From DATHSY01 sp046729855 (GTDB taxonomy: Bacteria; Actinomycetota; UBA4738; HRBIN12): DNA of 64,000 nucleotides. The position numbers and the translations under genes are program-made. Below the pieces are notes generated by a model, which did not search any database, was not told where the DNA came from, and was given only the letters and a program-made list of their open reading frames with translations. Location: assembly GCA_046729855.1 (NCBI GenBank), contig JBKPHM010000031.1, forward strand, positions 1 through 64,000, in the 5' to 3' direction. Below are positions 7,581 to 16,217 of this stretch, one piece after another. The first letter of the stretch is position 1, and every line of letters begins with the position of its first letter.

Positions 7581-9833
7581 CTACGGGTTCGCGGGGGCGG
7601 AACGGGACTCCTCCCACTCCTCGGGCGTGATCAGCACGTCGCGGGCCTTCGAGCCGAGCGACGGACCGACGATGCCGCGCTCCTCGAGCAGGTCCATCAA
7701 GCGGCCGGCGCGGGCGAACCCGACCTTGAGCTTGCGCTGGAGCATCGAGGTCGACCCGAGCTGCGAGCGGATCACGAGCTCGGCGGCCTGCTCGAGCAGC
7801 TCGTCGTCGCCGCCGAGGCCGTTATCGTCCTCGCCGTCGACGGGTGGGCGGCCGAGGCCCTCGACGGTCGTCTCGTACTCGGCCTCGCGTTGCGCACGGA
7901 TCCACTCGCAAACCGCCTGTATCTCCTTCTCGGTGACCCAGGCCGCTTGGAGGCGCGCCGGCTTGGACGCACTCGACGGCGCGAACAGCATGTCGCCGTG
8001 GCCAACCAGCTTCTCGGCGCCGTTCATATCCAGGATCACTCGGGAGTCGGCCTGGCTCGACGTCATCAGCGCGATCCGCGAGGGGATGTTCGCCTTGATC
8101 AGGCCCGTCACCACGTCGACCGACGGGCGCTGCGTCGCGACGACGAGGTGGATGCCGACTGCACGGGCCATCTGCGCGATCCGGCAGATCGCGTCCTCGA
8201 CGTCGCGCGGCGCGACCATCATCAGGTCGGCGAGCTCGTCGATCACGACCACGATGTACGGGAGGTCACCGAGCCTGTCCTCCTGGCCGGGCGGGACCCG
8301 GAGCGTCCCGGCGCCGAACCCCTCGCGGTAGCCGTCGATGTCGCGGACGCCGACCATGGCCAGCACCTCGTAGCGTTGCTCCATCTCGCGGACCACCCAG
8401 CGGAGCGCCTCGGCGGCGCGCTTCGGGTGGACGATCACCGGCGAGAGCAGGTGCGGCAGGTCGGCGAAGTGCGAGAGCTCGACGCGCTTGGGGTCGACCA
8501 GGACGAGCCTGACCTCGTCTGGCGTGGTTCGCATCAGGATCGACGTGATGAACGAGTTGATCAGGCTGGACTTGCCGGCGCCGGTCGCGCCGGCGATCAA
8601 CAGGTGCGGCATCCGCGTGAGGTTCACGAGCTGCGCGCGACCGTGGACGTCCTTGCCGAGCGCAACCGACAGCGCGTGCCGATCGTCCTTGCCGGCGGCA
8701 CGGAGCACGTCGCCGAGCATCACGAAGTCTCGCACCTTGTTCGGGACCTCGACGCCGATTGCGGAGCGGCCCGGGATCGGGGCGATGATGCGAACGTCGG
8801 GCGTCGCGAGCGCGTAGGCGATGTCCTCCGCCAGGCTGAGGACCTTGTTGACCTTCGTGCCGGCCTCGACCTCGACCTCGTACATCGTGACAGTCGGACC
8901 GCGGTGTGCGGCGACGACGTGCGCCGGAACGCCGAATGTGTGGAACGTCCGCTCGAGGGCTTGCATGGTGTGTTCCTCATCGCGCGAGATCCCGCTCGAT
9001 GCCGGCGCCGTGCGGAGCAGATCGATGGGCGGGAGCGCGTAGGACTCGGCCGACGCTGCGCGCGACGGCGACGGCGGGATCGGCACCGGTGCCGGTTCGG
9101 GTTCGCGCCCGTCCTCATCCGCGTCCTCGAACAGGAAGTCGGCCTCCGCATCCTCACGGATGTCGATCACGGCGGGCCTGCTGGGGTGGCTCTCGGCGCG
9201 CGCGGCGGGGCGCGGCTCCGGCCGCTCGGGCTGCTCCTCGCGCTGACGCACGACCCGCTCCTGCACGAACGCACGCAGGCGTTCGCGCGGGCCGCTCGCC
9301 ACGGCCGCGAGCGGCGTGCCGGTGAAGATCAACAGCCCGAGCACGGCGAGGCCCGTGCAGACGATCGCTGCGCCGGTCGGTGAGATCGCCTGCGACAGAG
9401 GCCACGCGGCGACCGCACCGACGATGCCGGCCGCGTCCTCGAGCGCGACGTACCCGGCCAGCGGACGAGGGTTCGCGCGCGCGAGCGAAAGCAGCCCCAG
9501 GATCGCGAAGGTCGCGACGCCGAACCCGATCAGCATCCGGAGGCGGTCGCCCTCGCCCGCGTCGCGAAGCATCACGACCCCCCAGTACAGCCCGAGTACG
9601 GGGAACACCGCGGCGGCTGCCCCGACCGTCGCCGACAGCAGCCAGTGGATCGCCGCGCCGACGACGCCTGCCGAGTCGAACCACACCGCCAGGATCGACA
9701 GCAGCGCCAGGACGACCAGGCCGATCCCGATCGCGTCCCGCGCCCACGGAGCCAGGTAGTGCGTGACGGGCGTCCGCGAGCGGCTCTTCGCGCCGCGCGC
9801 GCCCGAAGCGCGACGCTTCGTCTTCGTCGCCAC
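7581..9833 (-). CDS. ftsK: DNA translocase FtsK/SpoIIIE
   Basis: A 750-residue septal DNA pump that clears chromosome ends through the closing septum. The N-terminal 175 residues contain about four to five membrane helices. A short charged linker rich in E, R and P follows, much shorter than in E. coli. The motor has Walker A GATGAGKS at about 415-422, followed by LVDPKRVEL, IDELADLM and VVATQRPSVDVVTGLIK. The C-terminal gamma winged helix ends the protein (LLEQAAELVIRSQLGSTSML onward) and would read polar KOPS-like sequences. The GTG start shares one base with the rnj stop (TAGTG), so translation is coupled to rnj. XerC is encoded elsewhere in the window. Confidence 0.96.
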   Translation of the reverse strand: MATKTKRRASGARGAKSRSRTPVTHYLAPWARDAIGIGLVVLALLSILAVWFDSAGVVGAAIHWLLSATVGAAAAVFPVLGLYWGVVMLRDAGEGDRLRMLIGFGVATFAILGLLSLARANPRPLAGYVALEDAAGIVGAVAAWPLSQAISPTGAAIVCTGLAVLGLLIFTGTPLAAVASGPRERLRAFVQERVVRQREEQPERPEPRPAARAESHPSRPAVIDIREDAEADFLFEDADEDGREPEPAPVPIPPSPSRAASAESYALPPIDLLRTAPASSGISRDEEHTMQALERTFHTFGVPAHVVAAHRGPTVTMYEVEVEAGTKVNKVLSLAEDIAYALATPDVRIIAPIPGRSAIGVEVPNKVRDFVMLGDVLRAAGKDDRHALSVALGKDVHGRAQLVNLTRMPHLLIAGATGAGKSSLINSFITSILMRTTPDEVRLVLVDPKRVELSHFADLPHLLSPVIVHPKRAAEALRWVVREMEQRYEVLAMVGVRDIDGYREGFGAGTLRVPPGQEDRLGDLPYIVVVIDELADLMMVAPRDVEDAICRIAQMARAVGIHLVVATQRPSVDVVTGLIKANIPSRIALMTSSQADSRVILDMNGAEKLVGHGDMLFAPSSASKPARLQAAWVTEKEIQAVCEWIRAQREAEYETTVEGLGRPPVDGEDDNGLGGDDELLEQAAELVIRSQLGSTSMLQRKLKVGFARAGRLMDLLEERGIVGPSLGSKARDVLITPEEWEESRSAPANP

Positions 9834-11530
9834 TAGACCTCCAGGATGACGGGCAGGATGACCGGCTTGCGCTGGGTGACCTCGTAGAAGTACCGGCCGA
9901 GCGTGCGCCGGATGTTCTGCTCGAGGACGGCCCGGTCCACGACCTCCTCGGCAGCGCTCTCTCTCAGGGAAAGCATGACGCGATCTCGGCCCTGTTCAAG
10001 GATGTCTTTGTCGATTTCGTCGAAGATGAACCCACGGTTCACGAGGTCGGGACCCGCCACCACGTCCCCGTGGTGGCTGTCGATCGCGACGACGACCACG
10101 ACGACCCCGTCGGCGGAGAGCTTCCGCCGATCGCGGAGGACGGCCCGGCCGACGTCGCCGATCCCCAGACCATCGACGAACGTCATCCCCGCCGTGACGC
10201 GGTCGACGATCTCGACCTTGTCCCCCACCTCGATGACGTCGCCGTCCTCGCAGACAATCACGTGGTCGGGGGCGATCCCGACCTCCGCGGCGAGCTTCGC
10301 GTGATGGGCGAGGTGGCGCCGCTCTCCGTGGATCGGCACGAACCAGCGCGGCCGGACGAGCGAGAGCATCAGCCGGAGCTCCTCCTGGGCCGCATGGCCG
10401 CTCGCGTGCACCGGCGCGGCCGGCTCGTGGTAGACATCGGCGCCGGTCCGGTACAGGCCGTCCACCACTCGGTGGATCTGCGGCTCGTTCCCCGGGATCA
10501 GCGAGGACGAAAGGATCACCGTGTCGCCCTCTTCGAGCCGCACGAACTTGTGCTCGCGCGCGGCCATCAACGCCAGCGCCGACAGCGGTTCGCCCTGCGA
10601 CCCGGTGCAGATCACAGCGACCCGGGAACGATCGTAGTCGTCGAGTTCCTCGATCAGGATCACATCGTCGTCTGGAACCTGCAGCAACCCGAGCTCGCGT
10701 GCCGCGTTGACGCTCTGGTGCATCGATCGCCCCAGGAACGCCACCATCCGTTCGGCCGCGCGGGCCGCGTTGACCGCCTGCTGGATCCGGTGGATGTGGC
10801 TCGCGAAGCACGCGACCACGACGAGTTGCGGCGCGCGGTCGATGATCTCGTGGAGCACGGGACCGACGGTTCGCTCGCTCGCGGTAGCGCCGGCCTGCTC
10901 GGCGTTTGTCGAGTCCGAGAGCAGCAAGTGGACGCCGCGCCCCGCCTCCTCGGCCAGCGCGTGCAGGTCGGTGGGCCGGCCGTCGAGCGGCGTGTGGTCG
11001 ATCTTGAAGTCGCCCGTGTGGACGATCGAGCCGAACGGTGTGTCGATCGCGATGGCGACACCCGCCGGGATCGAATGGGTGACGCGCATGAACCGCATCG
11101 AGAACGGTCCGATCGTTTCGGGCCTGCCCGGCTCGATCGGGCGGAACGCGGCCCGGTCTTGGACGCCGTGCTCCTCGAGCTTGCCGTTCAGCAGAGCGAG
11201 CGTGAACGGCGTCCCGTAGACCGGAAGCGCCCGCTGGAACTCGCGGAGCAGGTAGGGCAGCGCACCGATGTGATCCTCGTGACCATGCGTCAGGACGACC
11301 GCCTCGACGCGATCATGGTGCTCGCGGACGTACTCGAAGTCCGGGAGGACCAGGTCGATCCCCGGCATCTCGGCAGCGGGGAACGACAGCCCGACGTCGA
11401 CGATCAGGATCCGGCCGGCCAGCTCGACGCACGCCATGTTGCGGCCGACCTCGCCCACGCCGCCGAGGAAGACGACCCGCGCGGGCTGTGGCGACGAACC
11501 TGGATGGTCGCCGCTAGAGGAGCCCTGCAT
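9833..11530 (-). CDS. rnj: Ribonuclease J
   Basis: A 565-residue metallo-beta-lactamase/beta-CASP nuclease with 5'-3' exo- and endoribonuclease activity in mRNA turnover and rRNA maturation. The metal site is THGHEDHIGA (His82, His84, Asp86, His87). FLGGVGEVGRNM at the N terminus and the beta-CASP motif ICTGSQGEPLSAL are typical of RNase J, and PIHGERRHLAHHAKLA near residue 400 carries the last conserved histidines. The ATG overlaps the end of dapA by 17 bases, so it probably depends on dapA transcription. Together with RNase Y this gives the RNA-decay set of low-GC Gram-positives. Confidence 0.95.
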   Translation of the reverse strand: MQGSSSGDHPGSSPQPARVVFLGGVGEVGRNMACVELAGRILIVDVGLSFPAAEMPGIDLVLPDFEYVREHHDRVEAVVLTHGHEDHIGALPYLLREFQRALPVYGTPFTLALLNGKLEEHGVQDRAAFRPIEPGRPETIGPFSMRFMRVTHSIPAGVAIAIDTPFGSIVHTGDFKIDHTPLDGRPTDLHALAEEAGRGVHLLLSDSTNAEQAGATASERTVGPVLHEIIDRAPQLVVVACFASHIHRIQQAVNAARAAERMVAFLGRSMHQSVNAARELGLLQVPDDDVILIEELDDYDRSRVAVICTGSQGEPLSALALMAAREHKFVRLEEGDTVILSSSLIPGNEPQIHRVVDGLYRTGADVYHEPAAPVHASGHAAQEELRLMLSLVRPRWFVPIHGERRHLAHHAKLAAEVGIAPDHVIVCEDGDVIEVGDKVEIVDRVTAGMTFVDGLGIGDVGRAVLRDRRKLSADGVVVVVVAIDSHHGDVVAGPDLVNRGFIFDEIDKDILEQGRDRVMLSLRESAAEEVVDRAVLEQNIRRTLGRYFYEVTQRKPVILPVILEV

Positions 11531-12398
11531 CCCCCAGGGCCTTCTCGATCCTCGTCCGCTCCTCCGTCGTCGCGGGGACGAGCGGCAGCCGCGGCGGCCC
11601 GGCAGGCAGGCCGAGGATCGCGAGCGCGGTCTTGACCGGGATCGGGTTGGTCGTGATGAAGAGCGCGTTGAACAGCGGGGACAGCTCCTCGTGGACCTTG
11701 CGTGCGGCCGGGATGTCGCCCGACTCGACCAGATCGGTCATGTGGTGGATCCGCCCACCGACGACGTGCGCCGCGACCGAAACGACGCCGACGGCGCCCA
11801 AGCACATGTAGCCGAACGTCGCCCAGTCGTCTCCGGAGTAGACCTCGAACTCGGGTGGCGCCTCCGTGATGAGCTTGCTGATCGCCTGGAAGTCCCCGGT
11901 CGAGTCCTTGACGCCGACGATGTTCGAGACCTCGGACATCTGGAGCAGCGTGTCGTGCTCGATTCTCGTGCCGGTCCGACCGGGGATGTTGTACGCGATG
12001 ATCGGCAGGCTCACCGCGCGCGCGACGGTCGCGAAGTGCTCGAGCAGGCCGCGCTGCGGCGGCTTGTTGTAGTACGGCGTGACGAGCAGCAGCCCGTCTG
12101 CGCCGGCCTCCTCCGCCTCGCGCGACAGCTCGATCGTCTCAGCCGTGCTGTACGTCCCGGTGCCGCAGATCACCTTGCCGCGGCCCTTCGCGACGTCGAT
12201 CACGGCCCGGAAGAGGTCGACCTTCTCCTTGTGCTTCAGCGTCGGCGATTCGCCGGTCGAGCCGGCAACGACGATCGAATCGGTTCCGTTGTCCAGCAGG
12301 TTCGAGGCAAGGATCTCCGCACCCTCGATGTCGAGCGAGTGATCCTGACGGAAGGGGGTGACCATCGCGGTCACCACGGCGCCGAACCGAGCGGTCAT
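11514..12398 (-). CDS. dapA: 4-hydroxy-tetrahydrodipicolinate synthase
   Basis: First committed enzyme of the diaminopimelate/lysine pathway: it condenses pyruvate with aspartate semialdehyde. The length of 294 residues is normal. FGAVVTAMVTPF is at the start, GSTGESPTL binds pyruvate, LLVTPYYNKPPQ carries the conserved tyrosines, YNIPGRTG follows, and GVKDSTGD holds the Schiff-base lysine. The ATG at 12398 has a perfect AGGAGG four bases ahead; the longer open frame is not needed. dapB lies about 6 kb downstream in another operon. dapA-rnj-ftsK form one cluster, an arrangement common in Gram-positive bacteria. Confidence 0.97.
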   Translation of the reverse strand: MTARFGAVVTAMVTPFRQDHSLDIEGAEILASNLLDNGTDSIVVAGSTGESPTLKHKEKVDLFRAVIDVAKGRGKVICGTGTYSTAETIELSREAEEAGADGLLLVTPYYNKPPQRGLLEHFATVARAVSLPIIAYNIPGRTGTRIEHDTLLQMSEVSNIVGVKDSTGDFQAISKLITEAPPEFEVYSGDDWATFGYMCLGAVGVVSVAAHVVGGRIHHMTDLVESGDIPAARKVHEELSPLFNALFITTNPIPVKTALAILGLPAGPPRLPLVPATTEERTRIEKALGDAGLL

Positions 12399-12530
12399 GG
12401 TGCCTCCTTGCTGCCGGGTGCGGCGGCGGGCATGGGACGCCGAGCGTAGCACGTCGCCTCGTTACCGCACAAGCGCAACAACTTCCACATGTTGCACGCG
12501 ATAGGCGCGTTGCTTCTGTGTCACTCGTGG

Positions 12531-12565
12531 CTCCCTCGGGGAGGGAGCTGCGACTCCCGTAGGAT
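12531..12565 (+). promoter_or_regulatory. Promoter and palindrome upstream of the PduO-type gene
   Basis: A -10 box TAGGAT (12560-12565) lies six bases before the GTG start, the spacing seen for leaderless messages. Upstream, near the -35 position, is a perfect inverted repeat CTCCCTC-GGG-GAGGGAG (12531-12547). It could be a repressor operator or simply a hairpin. No U-rich tract follows it, so it is not an intrinsic terminator. No cobalamin riboswitch-like element was recognised. Confidence 0.5.
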
Positions 12566-12571
12566 ACCGGC

Positions 12572-13129
12572 GTGCCGCGCATCTACACCAAGATCGGCGA
12601 CGACGGGACCACCGGCCGGCTCTACGGCGGCAGGATCTCCAAGGCCGATGCGGCGACCGAGGCCTGCGGCACCGTCGATGAAGCCGTCGCGGCGCTCGGA
12701 CTGGCGCGGGCGTTGTCGCAAAACGAGGCGCTGAAGGACGAGATCCTTGGGCTCCAGCGCGAGTTGTTCGTCGCGGGAGCCGACCTCGCGACCAACCCGA
12801 AGGAGCGGCATAGGCTCGAGCCCGGCGTGTCGCTCGTGACAACGGAGATGGTCGAGCGCCTTGAGAAGCGGATCGACGAGCTCGTCGCCGAGCATCCCCT
12901 CCCGAACGCGTTCGTCGTCCCCGGCGCGAACGCGGTCTCAGCGGCGCTCGACGTCGCCCGCAGCGCAGTCCGACGAGCCGAACGCCGCGTGGTCGCGATG
13001 CGCGATGCCGGCGAACAGGTGAACGTCGAGGCCCGGCACTACCTGAACCGCCTCAGCGACCTGCTCTTCGTGATCGCCCGCTGGCAAGCGGACGAATCTG
13101 AAGCACTCAGCCGCGGAAAGGCACGGTAG
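12572..13129 (+). CDS. Cob(I)yrinic acid a,c-diamide adenosyltransferase, PduO type
   Basis: A 185-residue ATP:corrinoid adenosyltransferase that makes adenosylcobalamin. The N-terminal ATP-binding motif is IYTKIGDDGTTGRLYGG, CGTVDEAVAALG follows, and the C-terminal helix carries RSAVRRAERRVV with the conserved arginines, then LNRLSDLLFVIAR. The start is GTG without a ribosome-binding site, six bases after a TAGGAT -10 box. No other cobalamin or B12-dependent mutase gene lies in the window. The gene stands alone, divergent from dapA, and is followed by decayed sequence. Confidence 0.93.
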   Translation: MPRIYTKIGDDGTTGRLYGGRISKADAATEACGTVDEAVAALGLARALSQNEALKDEILGLQRELFVAGADLATNPKERHRLEPGVSLVTTEMVERLEKRIDELVAEHPLPNAFVVPGANAVSAALDVARSAVRRAERRVVAMRDAGEQVNVEARHYLNRLSDLLFVIARWQADESEALSRGKAR

Positions 13130-13306
13130 TACTCGGGGGGTCGATGAGCTCGCCTTCGAGGGCGACCTTCAGATCTTCTACGTCGAGTCACTCGAGTTCC
13201 GGATAGAGCGGCATGGTTCGCTCAGCTCACTTCGTGTGCGGGCCCCCAGCTGTCGCCGGCAAGCCAGACCTCAAGAACCTGCGCGTCAAGGCCGATGGTC
13301 ACCTGG
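13130..13306. other. Intergenic stretch with possible gene relics
   Basis: No confident gene. Short open stretches on the plus strand look faintly coding: one frame after 13143 reads VDELAFEGDLQIFYVESLEF, and a 46-codon ATG frame runs 13213-13353. Neither matches a family I know. With the broken protease gene directly downstream, these may be remnants of decayed coding sequence. Confidence 0.3.
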
Positions 13307-13988
13307 ATGAGTGGATACCTCGGGCAGGACAGCTGGGACTCGCCGACGCCTGAGGTCGCAGCGACCGAGTTCCACATCGCCGGGATCCCGGTTCGGGTCG
13401 AGTAGCCCTTCTTCATCGTCGCCCTCCTCCTCGGCCTGGGCGGTCACACTGATCCGTTGATCCTCGCGTGGGTCGCGATCGTATTCGTCTCGGTGCTCGT
13501 CCACGAGCTCGGTCACGCTGTCACGGGGTTAGCGTTCGGGGGGCAGGTACGGATCGTCCTGCACGCTCTCGGCGGCGCGACGTACCGAATGGAGCGGTTC
13601 CCCAGCGCCTCGAGTCCATCGCGGTCAGCTTGGCGGGTTCGCTGACGCAGATCGTTCTTCTCGGACTGCCTGCGTTCTTCCGCCTGCGGTCGGACGCGAT
13701 TACCTCGTTACGATGTACAGGCTCGTCTACGACGTGGCGTGGGTAAGCCTCGGGTGGGGAATCATGAACCTGCTGCCGATCCTGCCACTCGATGGTGGAA
13801 GGGTGACGGTCGTCCTGCTCCATCGCTTGAACGTCGAAGATGCCGAAAGGCTGGCTCGCCTCATCTCTGTGGGTGCCGCGCTCGGACTTGCCATCTGGGC
13901 ATGGCACGCCGTCGGGTTCCTGATGGCACTTTGGGCGATGTTCTTCGCCGTCTCGAAGGCCGCGGCAGTGACTCGGCAGCGCGTCTGA
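13307..13988 (+). pseudogene. Site-2-type (M50) membrane metalloprotease, broken gene
   Basis: Three frames together encode one recognisable M50 protease. The first frame starts MSGYLGQDSWDSPTPE, reads HIAGIPVRVE, then hits an in-frame TAG (13403-13405) where a tryptophan codon would differ by one base. It continues PFFIVALLLGLGG and VSVLVHELGHAVTG, with the zinc motif HELGH. Near 13600 the reading moves to another frame (LESIAVSLAGSLTQIVLLG), and near 13700 to a third (VSLGWGIMNLLPILPLDGGR), which supplies the second active-site motif NLLPxxPLDGG. One nonsense and two frameshift lesions make it a pseudogene, unless the assembly has errors. An intact S2P, rseP, lies at 42.6 kb. Confidence 0.85.
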
Positions 13989-14038
13989 CCGAAGTCGCAT
14001 CGGTCGGCGATCGCCGTTCGTCCGCCTGACTTCGACCG

Positions 14039-15202
14039 TCAGCTGGTCCCTTTGTAGTTCACGATGCCGCGGAGCTCGTGGATGATCTCGACGAGGTCGC
14101 GCTGGTCGTTCATCACGATGTCGATGTCCTTGTAGGCGGCGGGGATCTCGTCGAGAAGCGCTTGGGCCTGTTTCTGCTGCCAGATCCGGCCCTCCATTGC
14201 CGTCGCGAGGTCGGCGGCTGCGAATTTCTTTCGTGCCGCACGGCGCGAGAGCACTCGGCCGGCGCCGTGTGCGCACGACCGCCACGAGAGCGGCTCGCCG
14301 CGGCCGCGCACGATATACGACCTGCCGCCCATCGCGCCGGGGATCACACCGAGGTCGCCCCGCTCCGCCCGGATCGCGCCCTTGCGCGTGATCCACACCT
14401 GACGACCGGCGTGCTCCTCGCGCGCGGCGAAGTTGTGGTGGCAGTTCACGCGCTCGACCTCCTTACCGCGGCCGAGCTCCTCGAAGATCGCCGACTGCGC
14501 TGCGGCCATCATCCGGTCACGGTTCGCCATCGCGTACTCCTGCGCCCACAGCATGTCGCGGACGTACGCGTCGAACTGCGGCATCCCCTCCTGGAGCCAG
14601 GCGAGCTCGGGGTCCTCGGGCGTCAGGCCGTGCGTGTCGGCGAGCGTCCTCGCGACCTTGATGTGCTTCGTCGCGAGCTGGTTGCCGACCCCGCGTGATC
14701 CGGAGTGCATCACCAGCCAGACGCGGTCCTTCTCGTCGAGCGCCATCTCGAAGAAGTGGTTGCCTGAGCCGAGGGTGCCGAACTGCTCGAGCGCTCGCGT
14801 GACCTGCTTCGCGGTGAGCGCCGGGTTGGGATGCTCCGCGTACCAGACCTGCGCCTCGTCCGGTGCCTCGGCGTGCCACTCGCCGAGGCCGGCCGGAACG
14901 GCCCGCTCGATCGCCGAGAGCACGCCGCCCAGATCGTCCGGGAGCTGCGACGCCGTCAGGTCGAGCCGCGCAGCGATCATGCCGCAGCCGATGTCCACCC
15001 CGACCGCCGAGGGGATGATCGCCTCGCCGGTCGGGATCACCGAGCCGATCGTCGCACCCATCCCGATGTGGGCGTCCGGCATCAGCGCGACATGCCCTGC
15101 GACGATCGGAAGGCGGGATGTGCGCTCGGCCTGCCGGAGCGTCTCCCGCTCGATCAGGGACGCCCACGAGTACAGGCGGTCGTTGACCTTGGTGGCCGGC
15201 AT
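14039..15202 (-). CDS. rtcB: RNA 3'-phosphate/5'-hydroxyl ligase RtcB
   Basis: A 387-residue GTP- and manganese-dependent RNA ligase that joins 2',3'-cyclic or 3'-phosphate ends to 5'-OH ends, repairing cleaved tRNA or other RNA. Motifs: MPDAHIGMGATIGSVIP, AVGVDIGCGM (metal-binding Asp and Cys), GSGNHFFEM, HSGSRGVGNQLA, NCHHNFA, and the guanylylated histidine in AHGAGRVLSR. It is the short bacterial form. The ATG at 15202 starts MPATKVNDRLYSW; the longer frame upstream overlaps the lipoprotein gene and is a shadow. No rtcA, rtcR or archease is beside it. thpR at 4 kb acts on related RNA ends. Confidence 0.96.
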   Translation of the reverse strand: MPATKVNDRLYSWASLIERETLRQAERTSRLPIVAGHVALMPDAHIGMGATIGSVIPTGEAIIPSAVGVDIGCGMIAARLDLTASQLPDDLGGVLSAIERAVPAGLGEWHAEAPDEAQVWYAEHPNPALTAKQVTRALEQFGTLGSGNHFFEMALDEKDRVWLVMHSGSRGVGNQLATKHIKVARTLADTHGLTPEDPELAWLQEGMPQFDAYVRDMLWAQEYAMANRDRMMAAAQSAIFEELGRGKEVERVNCHHNFAAREEHAGRQVWITRKGAIRAERGDLGVIPGAMGGRSYIVRGRGEPLSWRSCAHGAGRVLSRRAARKKFAAADLATAMEGRIWQQKQAQALLDEIPAAYKDIDIVMNDQRDLVEIIHELRGIVNYKGTS

Positions 15203-15243
15203 GACGGTCCTACGTTGGGCGTCGACTCGCGACGCGTCAACGC

Positions 15244-15708
15244 CTACTGCGGAACGAAGGCGCCGTAGTTGTCGGGGCCGAGGAGCAGGATCACGAGGCC
15301 GATGTTGCGGACCTCGATCCCCTCGAACCTGACGTCGAACGTCGCTGATTCGCCGTCCGGGATATCGGCCGGTGCCTCGACCGTTCCCTCGACCCGATGC
15401 CCGTCGCGCGCGTCCAGGATGTAGAAGTCCGGCTCGGGCAGGTCGTGGCCCGTCCGGTTCTCGATCTCGAGCGTCCCGGTCCCGTCGCCGAGGTCGAGCG
15501 TTGCGACCAGGCCCAGGTTCTCGTAGACGTACACGCCAGAGCCGGTCGGCAGCACCGCCGTGGGACTCCCCGACGCCGCAGTCGGCGGCGGCGTCGTTCC
15601 GCCGTTCTCGCTCGCGTTGCCCTCGTCGTTTGGGGTGCACGCACCCGAAGCACCCGACAGCACAGCGACGACGACCAGGGGCGCGGCGAACCGACGGATA
15701 GGGTCCAT
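15244..15708 (-). CDS. Putative secreted lipoprotein
   Basis: A 154-residue protein with a hydrophobic signal (MDPIRRFAAPLVVVAVLSGA) ending in a lipobox-like SGAC, a Gly/Thr/Pro-rich low-complexity linker (about residues 28-55), and a C-terminal domain of about 95 residues predicted to be mainly beta. That domain includes LEIENRTGHDLPEPDFYILD and a conserved-looking ATFDVRFEGIEVRNIGLV stretch. The beta domain resembles small extracellular metal- or redox-associated folds only in general shape; I do not recognise the family. It lies just upstream of rtcB on the same strand and divergent from the phosphatase gene. Function unknown. Confidence 0.65.
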   Translation of the reverse strand: MDPIRRFAAPLVVVAVLSGASGACTPNDEGNASENGGTTPPPTAASGSPTAVLPTGSGVYVYENLGLVATLDLGDGTGTLEIENRTGHDLPEPDFYILDARDGHRVEGTVEAPADIPDGESATFDVRFEGIEVRNIGLVILLLGPDNYGAFVPQ

Positions 15709-15758
15709 GAGGCCGGGGCATGATACGAGAACCGGTTGTGGCCGAGCCTCGGAGCGCC

Positions 15759-16217
15759 ATGAAAACGCTGGAGCTGTACCGACACGCCAGGCGCGATCCG
15801 AACGCCGACGAGCTGTCGCCCGAGGGCCGCGCCCAGGCCGAGGACCTGGGGCGGTCGCTGTCCGGCCGATTCGATGCCGTCTACGTCTCGCCCGCCCAGC
15901 GGGCCGCGCAGACGGTCGCCTGGATCCTGCGTGGGATGCACGTCCAGCTCCCTGCGCACCACGTCGTCGTCCCCGGCCTCGCCGGCAAGAACACCGACGG
16001 GTCGCCGCTCCAGCTCGGCGAGGTCCTCGCCGAGCTGCTCGCCGACGTTCCCGAGGGCGGCCGCGCGCTCGCGGTGAGCCATACTCCGATCGTCGAGAAG
16101 GCGGTTGCCGGTCTCACCGGTCGAGAGATCGAGCCGCTCGGCGAGTGCGAGGGCGTCGCGCTCACACTCGACGACGACGCGATCCAGGTCGAGGAGCGCC
16201 GGCGTCGTCGCGGTTAG
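15759..16217 (+). CDS. Histidine phosphatase family protein (SixA-like)
   Basis: A 152-residue phosphoglycerate-mutase-like phosphatase. The catalytic RHA motif lies in LELYRHARRD at the N terminus, followed by LSPEGRAQAEDLG and YVSPAQRAAQTV; the second catalytic histidine is in ALAVSHTPIVE. The small size and the RHA rather than RHG motif resemble SixA phosphohistidine phosphatases. The substrate is not evident. The ATG at 15759 has GGAG four bases upstream; an ATG 13 codons further up is possible. Its last codons overlap the convergent eis gene by four bases. Confidence 0.85.
   Translation: MKTLELYRHARRDPNADELSPEGRAQAEDLGRSLSGRFDAVYVSPAQRAAQTVAWILRGMHVQLPAHHVVVPGLAGKNTDGSPLQLGEVLAELLADVPEGGRALAVSHTPIVEKAVAGLTGREIEPLGECEGVALTLDDDAIQVEERRRRRG

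Noticed and set aside
9833..9836. Possible frameshift or fusion at the rnj-ftsK junction
   Set aside because: TAGTG is a normal one-base stop/start overlap; both proteins have standard ends.
13222..13416. 64-codon minus-strand frame starting MKKGYSTRTG
   Set aside because: It lies antisense to the start of the protease pseudogene and shows no known motif.
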